From positions 1 through 5,019 of the forward strand of contig JBAXYJ010000205.1 in the NCBI GenBank assembly GCA_041670885.1: 5,019 nt of DNA, written 5' to 3'. The position numbers and the translations under genes were made by a program. Origin of the DNA: JAJBWD01 sp041670885 (GTDB lineage: Bacteria; Bacillota; Clostridia; Clostridiales; Clostridiaceae). Numbering within the stretch: position 1 is the stretch's first letter; each line of letters starts with the position of its first letter. The notes beneath the pieces were generated by a model, which saw only the letters and a list, made by a program, of their open reading frames with translations, was not told the DNA's origin and made no database searches. Of this stretch, positions 1 through 5,019 are shown piece after piece.

Positions 1-78
1 CAATATGTGAATTTGACCATAGGTAAAAGAAGGTTTTGAAGCGAATTTACTGTTTTGAGTAATTATTTTTCAGGAAGT

Positions 79-759
79 TCACAATTTACCAGCTTCTTCT
101 AATATTTTCAGTGCAGAAGAAACTCCTATTCCGAAACGGTCACAGCCGGCATTTCTCATGCTGATTAGAGTATTTAGATCTCTTATACCACCGGCAGCTT
201 TTATTTTAACTCTATCCTGAACCCTGTCTTTAATAATTTTAATATGTCTTATGGTTGTAGGAGATGGTGCCCAGCCTGTACCCGTCTTAATATATGCTGC
301 CCCGGCTTCTGCAGCAATATCAGCGGCTATTCTTATTTCATCCTCCGTCAGATAAGCAGCCTCAATAATAGTCTTCACCGGAACTTTCTCTGCAGTATCA
401 ATAACGGCTTTTATGTCTTCATATACATATTTATAATTATGGGATTTCATTTGGGTTATATTAATTACCATATCCAGTTCATCTGCTCCCATTGACAAAA
501 GTTCTTTCGCCTGAAATACCTTTGACGCTGTTGTATCACAGCCGGCTGGGAAACCTATAGTACCTCCTGTCATAATATCAGGCTCATCCTTCAGCCTTTC
601 AGCTGCATATTTTGTAAAGCTTGGCAGAGTAAATACGCAAACAAATCTATACTTTTTTGCAGCATTTATCATTTCATCAATTTCATCTAAAGTATGATTA
701 GCTTTTACACAGCTGATATCTATAATCCGAGGCAGATTTTTATAAAATGCATTATCCAT
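79..759 (-). CDS. deoC: Deoxyribose-phosphate aldolase family protein (DeoC-like class I aldolase, divergent)
   Basis: This is a 226-residue cytoplasmic TIM-barrel aldolase, near the usual length for bacterial DeoC. Canonical DeoC splits 2-deoxyribose 5-phosphate into glyceraldehyde 3-phosphate and acetaldehyde through a lysine Schiff base. The catalytic set is visible: Asp96 in ELDMVIN, Schiff-base Lys158 in YIKTGTG and proton-relay Lys187 in KIKAAGGIRD. The IGFPAG stretch (68-73) and the GGIR and GIGVSS segments fit a phosphate-binding barrel end. Several signature positions differ from typical DeoC: the N-terminal motif reads DISCVK, KTSTGF is replaced by KTGTGW, and TLPSF stands where E. 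coli has a Cys-containing CIYPRF segment. The reaction type is therefore well supported but the exact substrate is not. The ATG at 759 is preceded by GGGAG (768-772) at 8-base spacing. The gene lies 14 bases after the GntR regulator and is probably co-transcribed with and controlled by it. No terminator is evident after the TGA stop. Confidence 0.87.
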   Translation of the reverse strand: MDNAFYKNLPRIIDISCVKANHTLDEIDEMINAAKKYRFVCVFTLPSFTKYAAERLKDEPDIMTGGTIGFPAGCDTTASKVFQAKELLSMGADELDMVINITQMKSHNYKYVYEDIKAVIDTAEKVPVKTIIEAAYLTEDEIRIAADIAAEAGAAYIKTGTGWAPSPTTIRHIKIIKDRVQDRVKIKAAGGIRDLNTLISMRNAGCDRFGIGVSSALKILEEAGKL

Positions 760-773
760 TATTATTTCTCCCG

Positions 774-1493
774 TTACTTAAAACGTCCAATCATTGAATT
801 TTCTAATTCATATTGATTCCCAATAATGCTTACTATATCCACACATACAGGTTTTTCTTCATTAGAGCAAACACGGCGTATACATAAAAGTGCAGTTCCG
901 GGTTTCACCCCCAGCATTTCTCCATCAGTAAAATCAGCATTTTTTGCATATATTTTATCCTTTGCCGCATCAATTTGAATATTGAATTTTTCTTCTAAAA
1001 ATTGATAAAGGGCTGAAAACTGATTAGTATAATCCTCAATGTTTGGTACTAAATCATAGGGGATATAGTTTTCCATAATAGCTATCGGTTTATCATCGGC
1101 CAGCTGTATACGCTGGACTCTTGCCAACAGGTCTCCCTGATTTATCTTAAGCTCTTCCGCTAATTTAAAAGTTGCATACACAGTATCTATATACATACTT
1201 TTTGTTCTTACACTATACCCTTTACGCCTTAATGATTCTGTAACTGATGTAACCTGGTTAAGATTCTGCTTTGTTTTAAAATTCAGAACCATTGTTCCCC
1301 TTCCCTGCTTTATCTCAACAAAGCCTTCCCGGGCTAAAAGTTCCATTGCCCGCCTTACTGTAGTCCGGCTTACAGAAAATAAATTTTCCAGTTCTGCTTC
1401 TATAGGCAGTAAATCTCCAACCGAGTATACTCCCTTTTTAATATCCTCTTTTAAAGAATTATACATTATCATGTATGCTGGCAGCTTGCTCAT
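774..1493 (-). CDS. GntR family transcriptional regulator, HutC subfamily (wHTH + UTRA)
   Basis: This 239-residue DNA-binding regulator has the full two-domain HutC-type layout. Residues 5-71 form the GntR winged helix-turn-helix: LPIEAELENLFSVSRTTVRR (29-48) contains the HTH, and the wing reads GFVEIKQGRGTMV. Residues about 90-235 form a UTRA ligand-binding domain, with the typical pattern RIQLADDKPIAIMENYIP (128-145) and a late LLCIRRVCS strand. UTRA domains bind small effectors such as sugar phosphates, amino sugars or histidine-pathway intermediates; the effector here cannot be read from sequence. The start at 1493 is supported by GGAG (1501-1504) 7 bases upstream, and it leaves the usual short lead before the LPAYMIMYNSLKEDI helix. 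The gene has its own promoter upstream and is followed 14 bases later by the DeoC-like aldolase, its most likely target along with itself. The lar genes upstream could also be regulated, but nothing in the sequence shows it. Confidence 0.94.
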   Translation of the reverse strand: MSKLPAYMIMYNSLKEDIKKGVYSVGDLLPIEAELENLFSVSRTTVRRAMELLAREGFVEIKQGRGTMVLNFKTKQNLNQVTSVTESLRRKGYSVRTKSMYIDTVYATFKLAEELKINQGDLLARVQRIQLADDKPIAIMENYIPYDLVPNIEDYTNQFSALYQFLEEKFNIQIDAAKDKIYAKNADFTDGEMLGVKPGTALLCIRRVCSNEEKPVCVDIVSIIGNQYELENSMIGRFK

Positions 1494-1519
1494 ATCATTT
1501 CTCCAATAGTTTTTATAAG

Positions 1520-1532
1520 ATTATATCATAAT
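1520..1532. promoter_or_regulatory. Possible operator: 13-base palindrome over the -10 element
   Basis: ATTAT-ATC-ATAAT (plus strand) is a perfect inverted repeat with 5-base arms and a 3-base centre, and it covers the -10 box of the gntR promoter. A repressor bound here would block RNA polymerase, so autoregulation by the adjacent GntR protein is possible. However, the arms are pure A/T and short, such palindromes arise by chance in AT-rich DNA, and it does not resemble the GT-N-TA-N-AC type sites of many GntR proteins. Confidence 0.22.
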
Positions 1533-1548
1533 GTGCTTTATCAGTAAA
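1520..1548 (-). promoter_or_regulatory. Sigma-A type extended -10 promoter for gntR-deoC
   Basis: On the minus strand a perfect TATAAT (1520-1525) carries a TGA extension just upstream, giving TGATATAAT. TTTACT (1543-1548) sits exactly 17 bases further upstream and matches 4 of 6 bases of the TTGACA consensus. Transcription would start near 1513, leaving a leader of about 20 bases that holds the gntR Shine-Dalgarno site. The promoter lies in the 66-base gap between larB and gntR, so gntR-deoC can be expressed independently of the lar genes. The call is from motif and spacing only. Confidence 0.68.
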
Positions 1549-1559
1549 ATTAATACCTA

Positions 1560-2306
1560 TTACAGTTTATTTATAATGCTTGCCTGATATCCTGCTCCAA
1601 ATCCATTGTCAATATTTACAACGCTGACTCCGGAGGCACAGGAATTCAGCATGGAAAGTAGTGCTGACAGGCCATTAAAGTTTGCTCCATATCCTACAGA
1701 TGTAGGAACTGCAATTACAGGTTTATCTACCAGTCCTCCAACTACCGAGGCCAGGGCCCCCTCCATACCGGCAATAACTATGACAACCTTTGCCCCTCTT
1801 ATAACAGGCAGCCTGTTTAAAAGTCTGTGGAGCCCTGCAACACCAACATCATAAATCCTCTCTACTTTATTTCCAAATTCCTCTAATGTAACAGCAGCCT
1901 CTTCCGCTACGCTTATATCAGAGGTTCCCGCAGTTACTACAGCCACATAGGAAGTTGTTTTATCTGTTTCCTTATTTCTAATAGAAATTATTCTTGCTTC
2001 TTCATGATATTTTGCAGCAGGAAACTTTGCTTTCACACTATCATAAAGCTGACCTGATGCCCTGGTGGCTAATATATTTGATCCATTTGTTATCATATAA
2101 TCTATTATTTTTATTACCTGATCAATAGTTTTTCCACTGCAGTATATTACCTCAGGGTAGCCTACTCTAAGCTCTCTTTGATTGTCAATTTTAGCAAAGC
2201 CTAAGTCTTTAAATGGAAACTGCTGAAGTATACTGACTCCTTCTTCTACAGGGATTTTATCTTCTTTTATATCTTCTAACAGCTTTATTAAATCTTCCTT
2301 ATTCAT
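1560..2306 (-). CDS. larB: Nickel-pincer cofactor biosynthesis protein LarB (NaAD carboxylase/hydrolase)
   Basis: LarB performs the first NPN cofactor step: it carboxylates the pyridinium ring of nicotinic acid adenine dinucleotide and cleaves off AMP, giving pyridinium-3,5-biscarboxylic acid mononucleotide. The 248-residue length is normal. An N-terminal helical part (1-45) precedes RVGYPEVIYCSGKT (47-60). The C-terminal PurE-like carboxylase domain shows TAGTSD (125-130), DVGVAGLHR (153-161), AGMEGALASVVGGL (179-192), VPTSVGYGA (200-208) and NIDNGFGAG (231-239). Glu182 and Cys223 fall where I recall the L. plantarum catalytic residues Glu180 and Cys221 (the cysteinyl-pyridine intermediate) to be. 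The ATG at 2306 overlaps the end of larE by 8 bases and is preceded by a strong GGGAGG (2313-2318) six bases away, inside larE. It is the last gene of the lar group; no hairpin terminator follows the stop. Confidence 0.96.
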   Translation of the reverse strand: MNKEDLIKLLEDIKEDKIPVEEGVSILQQFPFKDLGFAKIDNQRELRVGYPEVIYCSGKTIDQVIKIIDYMITNGSNILATRASGQLYDSVKAKFPAAKYHEEARIISIRNKETDKTTSYVAVVTAGTSDISVAEEAAVTLEEFGNKVERIYDVGVAGLHRLLNRLPVIRGAKVVIVIAGMEGALASVVGGLVDKPVIAVPTSVGYGANFNGLSALLSMLNSCASGVSVVNIDNGFGAGYQASIINKL

Positions 2307-3111
2307 ACGCCGCCTCCCTGCTCATATTTCCCATCTTATACCCTTCCAAGTCAATTGATACAAATGAAAAGCCTAATTCCTTTAATTTAGTATTTATCAG
2401 GGCATATCTATCACTGATAAATACATCCTTGATTCTATCTTTAGGAAGTTCAATTCTGGCAGTATCTCCAATGGATCTCAATCTTACATCATTATAGCCT
2501 AACCTTTTTATGAAAGCCTCTCCATCTTCTATTCTTCTAAGCTTTACTTCCTCTATTTTTTCACCTTCTGCAAGTCTGGTAAGAATGCAGGAATTCGAAG
2601 GCTTGTCATAGGTTTTAAGATTATGATAAAAAGAAAGCTGTCTTATTTCTTCCTTAGTAAATCCAATTTCCTTTAAAGGACTTATTATGTTAAGTTCCTC
2701 TAAAGCCTTGAGTCCTGGCCTATAGACCTTAGTGTCATCTAAATTTGTTCCGTCAAATATATACTTTATATCTAAACCACTACATAATTTTTTTAAATTA
2801 TTAAATATATTTTTTTTACAATGGTAGCAGCGGCCGTTTGGGTTGTCCATTATGGCTTCAGGAATTGGAAGATATAATATTTTACTCTTTACTCCCTGCT
2901 CTTTTGCATACGCTTTTGCTTCCTCTATCTCGTTTTTAAACATATAGCTGGTAGACACGGTAACTGCCAATAGGTTGCCTTCTAAAGCTTTGCCGGAAAT
3001 ATATAGCAAATAAGTTGAGTCTGCTCCCCCTGAGTAAGCAATTGCCGCTCTTTTATATTTCTTAATTAATTCTATAAGATTTTTTTCCTTCTCTATAAGC
3101 TCTTTATTCAT
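2299..3111 (-). CDS. larE: LarE, ATP-dependent pyridinium-dicarboxylate mononucleotide sulfur transferase (three-cysteine type)
   Basis: LarE is a PP-loop ATP pyrophosphatase-type enzyme. It adenylates the carboxylates of the LarB product and converts them to thiocarboxylates, giving the sulfur ligands of the nickel-pincer cofactor. The 270-residue length is typical. The PP-loop SGGADS is at 27-32, and FDGTNLDD (119-126) and the DVRLRSIGDTARIEL strand (208-222) are typical of the family. Cys175 in PSNSCILTR matches L. plantarum Cys176, the residue that gives up its sulfur and becomes dehydroalanine. This protein also has Cys95 and Cys98 in GRCYHCKK. A CxxC plus a third cysteine is the pattern of LarE proteins reported to hold a [4Fe-4S] cluster, which would permit catalytic rather than one-shot sulfur transfer. 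The ATG at 3111 overlaps larC by 8 bases, with AAGGAAG upstream (about 3118-3124). The stop overlaps larB by 8 bases. Confidence 0.96.
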   Translation of the reverse strand: MNKELIEKEKNLIELIKKYKRAAIAYSGGADSTYLLYISGKALEGNLLAVTVSTSYMFKNEIEEAKAYAKEQGVKSKILYLPIPEAIMDNPNGRCYHCKKNIFNNLKKLCSGLDIKYIFDGTNLDDTKVYRPGLKALEELNIISPLKEIGFTKEEIRQLSFYHNLKTYDKPSNSCILTRLAEGEKIEEVKLRRIEDGEAFIKRLGYNDVRLRSIGDTARIELPKDRIKDVFISDRYALINTKLKELGFSFVSIDLEGYKMGNMSREAAYE

Positions 3112-4258
3112 TTTTATCTTCCTTATTTACAATTTTATTGTAAAGCTGATAGGGTGACATATTATTTTCCTTTGCCAGCTGAAGAAGTGAGCTGTACTCA
3201 AATTTACTTTTTATCTTTTTCCCATCTATATATCCGTTTTTTACTTTTATCCTGCCATATTTCGTATCCAAATAGGAGAAATCTCGTTGAAGAATCTTTC
3301 TTTTCACATCTGTAATTCTTACCCCAAAAGTTGATGTATTTTTTAATATAAAATCAGTGATCTTATCCTTATTTTCCTCTGGTGTTAAAGCAGAGAGAGT
3401 AACTCCCGGTCTTCCTTTTTTCATATATATTGGTGTTATATAAGCATCCTGAGCTCCAATTGCAAAAAGATCTTCCATTATATTTCCGTAATACTCCGGA
3501 TTCATATCGTCTATATTGCACTCTATTAAATAAGATTCCTCTTTTCTTTCTATCTCTCCCAGGTAAACTCTGAGCACATTAGGAAGCTTTGATATCTTAG
3601 TTCCAACACCGATTCCAATCTTAAATATTCTCATATTTATATCATCAATGGCCCCAATAGATACTGCCTTTATAATAGCAGCTCCGGTGGGTGTGGTAGC
3701 TTCAAAATCAACGCCGTTAAAACATATGCTGTAGTCTTTCATTATCTCAATGGTGGCAGGTGCAGGTACAGGAAGAATCCCATGGGCACAATTGACAAAT
3801 CCTCCTCCCAGTTCTATCTTTGAAGTAAATATCTTATCCACATTTAAATACTCAAAGCATATGGCAGCCCCAATAATATCAATTATTGAATCAATAGCTC
3901 CTACCTCGTGGAAATGAACATCTTCTATTTTCTCCTTGTGAACCTTAGCCTCAGCTTCTGCTACTATGTAAAATATCTTCTTAGATAGATCCTTAACATA
4001 AGTTGAAAGAGAGGAGGGATCAATAATATTATATATATCCTTTAAGTTTCTGTGATTATACTCCTCATGGAAATGAACCTCCACTTTTGTCCCTGATATA
4101 TTCTGTCTTCCGTCTTTATATATTTCCAATTCATAATTTTCAATTCCGAGTAGTCCAAGCTTTTCAATAAGATATTCCTTAGGAACTCCCAAATCAATAA
4201 GTGCTCCCAGATTCATATCTCCGCTTATTCCGGACTGACACTGATAATAAAGAATCAT
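3104..4258 (-). CDS. larC: LarC, CTP-dependent nickel insertion protein (pyridinium dithiocarboxylate mononucleotide cyclometallase)
   Basis: LarC inserts nickel into the LarE product using CTP, completing the NPN cofactor. Counting from the ATG at 4258 the protein has 384 residues. SGISGDM (9-15) and LGALIDLG start the N-terminal half. A His cluster follows (His62, His64, His69, then His115 and His117), plausibly handling nickel. Next come HEVGAIDS (117-124), CAHG (157-160), PVPAPAT (163-169) and TTPTGAA (188-194). The C-terminal CTP/metal half contains NIDDMNPE (248-255), YMKKGRPG (278-285) and TSTFGVR (308-314). Both halves are in one frame, unlike L. plantarum, where larC1 and larC2 are joined by frameshifting. 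The frame also allows a GTG at 4267, but that codon overlaps the AGGAG Shine-Dalgarno site (4267-4271). The ATG at 4258 has 8-base spacing to it and gives the family-typical beginning MILYYQCQSG. It starts 11 bases after the transporter stop. Confidence 0.96.
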   Translation of the reverse strand: MILYYQCQSGISGDMNLGALIDLGVPKEYLIEKLGLLGIENYELEIYKDGRQNISGTKVEVHFHEEYNHRNLKDIYNIIDPSSLSTYVKDLSKKIFYIVAEAEAKVHKEKIEDVHFHEVGAIDSIIDIIGAAICFEYLNVDKIFTSKIELGGGFVNCAHGILPVPAPATIEIMKDYSICFNGVDFEATTPTGAAIIKAVSIGAIDDINMRIFKIGIGVGTKISKLPNVLRVYLGEIERKEESYLIECNIDDMNPEYYGNIMEDLFAIGAQDAYITPIYMKKGRPGVTLSALTPEENKDKITDFILKNTSTFGVRITDVKRKILQRDFSYLDTKYGRIKVKNGYIDGKKIKSKFEYSSLLQLAKENNMSPYQLYNKIVNKEDKNE

Positions 4259-4266
4259 ATATTCCA

Positions 4267-4271
4267 CTCCT
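4267..4271 (-). promoter_or_regulatory. Shine-Dalgarno site that sets the larC start
   Basis: AGGAG on the minus strand sits 8 bases before the ATG at 4258 and overlaps the last bases of the transporter stop codon region. It rules against the in-frame GTG at 4265-4267, which would lie within the ribosome-binding site itself. It also shows that larC is translated from the same message as the transporter, with no room for a separate promoter in the gap. Confidence 0.8.
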
Positions 4272-5019
4272 AACCATTTTTCCTAATTTTAATTGATGTA
4301 ATCAGCATCCCAAATAATATCAGAGCTGCTCCAAAGTAAGCTCTTTCTGATAGTCTATCACCTATAAACACAGATGATACAGCACCGGCTACAGGCTCCA
4401 GAAGAAATATTATGGCAGCATGTGTTGGCTTAAGATATGGCTGCATTTTATTTTGGACTATGTAGGCTGCTACTGTACAAAAAAGTGATGTATAAATTAT
4501 TGCCAAAACAGATAACAGTGTAAATTTTATACTGAGTTTTCCCAAAAGCAAGGATAAAATAATACCAAAGCCTGCAACAATAACTATCTGCATTGTTGTA
4601 AGAAGCATTATATCCTTGTCCTTAGCAAATGAATCTACAACTAATATCTGAAATGCGAACAAAAATGCACAAGATAATGTAAGTATATCGCCAAAATTTA
4701 TAGGGCTTGACTTATTTATTGAAATAAGAAAAAGGCCTGCCACAGAAAATACAATTCCTACTATGGTTCTATTATCAGGCAGCTTCCTGGATACTATCCC
4801 AATTAAAAGAGGAACTAATACTACGCTGAGGCCTGATATAAACCCTGATTTACTTGGAGTTGTATAAAGAAGTCCCACTGTCTGAATAATACTTCCGAAA
4901 AACAGAGTGCCTCCTATATATAATGCTGCTTTAAACGTTCCTTTATTAAGATTTTTGAGTTTTTTATGAGTTAATATTAACATAATAACTGCAGAAAGAA
5001 TATATCTACAGGTCAAAAA
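4270..5019 (-). CDS. DMT superfamily transporter, EamA domain (partial, N-terminus outside window)
   Basis: This is an integral membrane protein of the drug/metabolite transporter superfamily, usually ten membrane helices built from two EamA repeats. The visible 249 codons are open to the right edge, so roughly the first helix and the start of the second are missing. The protein is not truncated in itself: the frame simply leaves the window, and the TTG at 5014-5016 is an internal leucine, not a start. Numbering from that TTG codon, hydrophobic segments lie near 3-15, 31-51, 57-76, 85-100, 110-129, 138-158, 168-188, 198-218 and 227-243. EamA hallmarks are YTTPSKSGFISGLSVVLVPL (51-70) at the end of the first repeat and FLLEPVAGAVSS (204-215) with GDRLS in the second. 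The substrate cannot be predicted; family members export amino acids, metabolites or drugs. Its stop is 11 bases from the larC start, so the two are probably co-transcribed. Confidence 0.9.
   Translation of the reverse strand, partial: FLTCRYILSAVIMLILTHKKLKNLNKGTFKAALYIGGTLFFGSIIQTVGLLYTTPSKSGFISGLSVVLVPLLIGIVSRKLPDNRTIVGIVFSVAGLFLISINKSSPINFGDILTLSCAFLFAFQILVVDSFAKDKDIMLLTTMQIVIVAGFGIILSLLLGKLSIKFTLLSVLAIIYTSLFCTVAAYIVQNKMQPYLKPTHAAIIFLLEPVAGAVSSVFIGDRLSERAYFGAALILFGMLITSIKIRKNG

Noticed and set aside
1..20. Possible start of a gene downstream of deoC on the minus strand (ATG at 18-20, MVKFTY)
   Set aside because: There is no Shine-Dalgarno sequence in front of it and only six codons are visible.
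1..39. Possible C-terminal end of a convergent plus-strand gene (13 codons, stop TGA at 37-39)
   Set aside because: Twelve residues before a stop at a window edge cannot be told from chance. No homology is recognisable.
44..70. Hairpin AATTTACT-gttttg-AGTAATT followed by ATTTTT on the plus strand, a possible terminator for a convergent gene
   Set aside because: The stem is almost all A/T with one bulged base and a single G/C pair, so it is very weak. On the minus strand, where deoC would need it, no T-run follows.
244..495. Plus-strand open frame of 83 codons
   Set aside because: It lies wholly antisense to the aldolase gene, whose protein sequence is clearly conserved. The translation is rich in Cys, Ile and Tyr with no recognisable domain.
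1606..1854. Plus-strand open frame of 82 codons
   Set aside because: It is antisense to the most conserved part of larB and is explained by that gene's codon pattern. No domain is visible.
301..4080. Higher GC in the deoC/larB stretches than in larC as a sign of horizontal transfer
   Set aside because: Hand counts vary strongly within genes (for example 30 of 60 at 301-360, 20 of 60 at 601-660, 27 of 60 at 1801-1860, 16 of 60 at 4021-4080), so local variation explains it. A whole-genome codon comparison would be needed.
5014..5016. TTG as start codon of the EamA transporter
   Set aside because: The frame stays open to the window edge, no ribosome-binding site can be seen, and starting here would remove the first membrane helix that the family has. 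It is better read as an internal leucine of a partial gene.

Overview
The window looks like chromosomal DNA from a low-GC, AT-rich Gram-positive anaerobe, most likely in the Clostridia. Evidence for this is the AT-rich coding sequence, strong AGGAG/GGAGG-type Shine-Dalgarno sites, a clean sigma-A-type promoter, tightly packed genes and the protein sequences themselves. The genus cannot be fixed from the sequence. All six genes lie on the minus strand, so transcription runs from the right edge to the left edge, and there is almost no non-coding DNA.

Right part (5019 to 1560, in transcription order): a DMT/EamA-family membrane transporter whose 5' end lies outside the window, followed 11 bases later by larC, then larE, then larB. 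These three lar genes are the complete known set for making the nickel-pincer nucleotide (NPN) cofactor. LarB carboxylates and hydrolyses nicotinic acid adenine dinucleotide, LarE adds sulfur, and LarC inserts nickel using CTP. The larC/larE and larE/larB junctions overlap by the same 8 bases (ATGAATAA), which suggests translational coupling. The enzyme that would use the cofactor, LarA or a LarA-like racemase/epimerase, is not in the window. LarE carries a CxxC pair plus a third cysteine, the arrangement linked to iron-sulfur-dependent LarE proteins rather than the single-cysteine sacrificial type. LarC is one uninterrupted reading frame, so it needs no ribosomal frameshift.

Left part (1559 to 79): a 66-base gap containing a good extended -10 promoter and a small palindrome, then a GntR/HutC-type regulator with a UTRA ligand-binding domain, then a divergent DeoC-type class I aldolase 14 bases further on. 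These two form their own transcription unit. No terminator is visible after larB, so they could also be reached by read-through from the lar genes. The aldolase keeps the catalytic Asp/Lys/Lys set but differs around it from textbook DeoC, so its substrate is open.

Together the window is a cofactor-synthesis cassette next to a ligand-controlled aldolase module. The lar part is well supported. A working link between the two halves, for example a LarA-type enzyme acting on a sugar acid or hydroxy acid related to the aldolase pathway, is only a hypothesis. I found no RNA genes, mobile elements, CRISPR arrays or tandem repeats.
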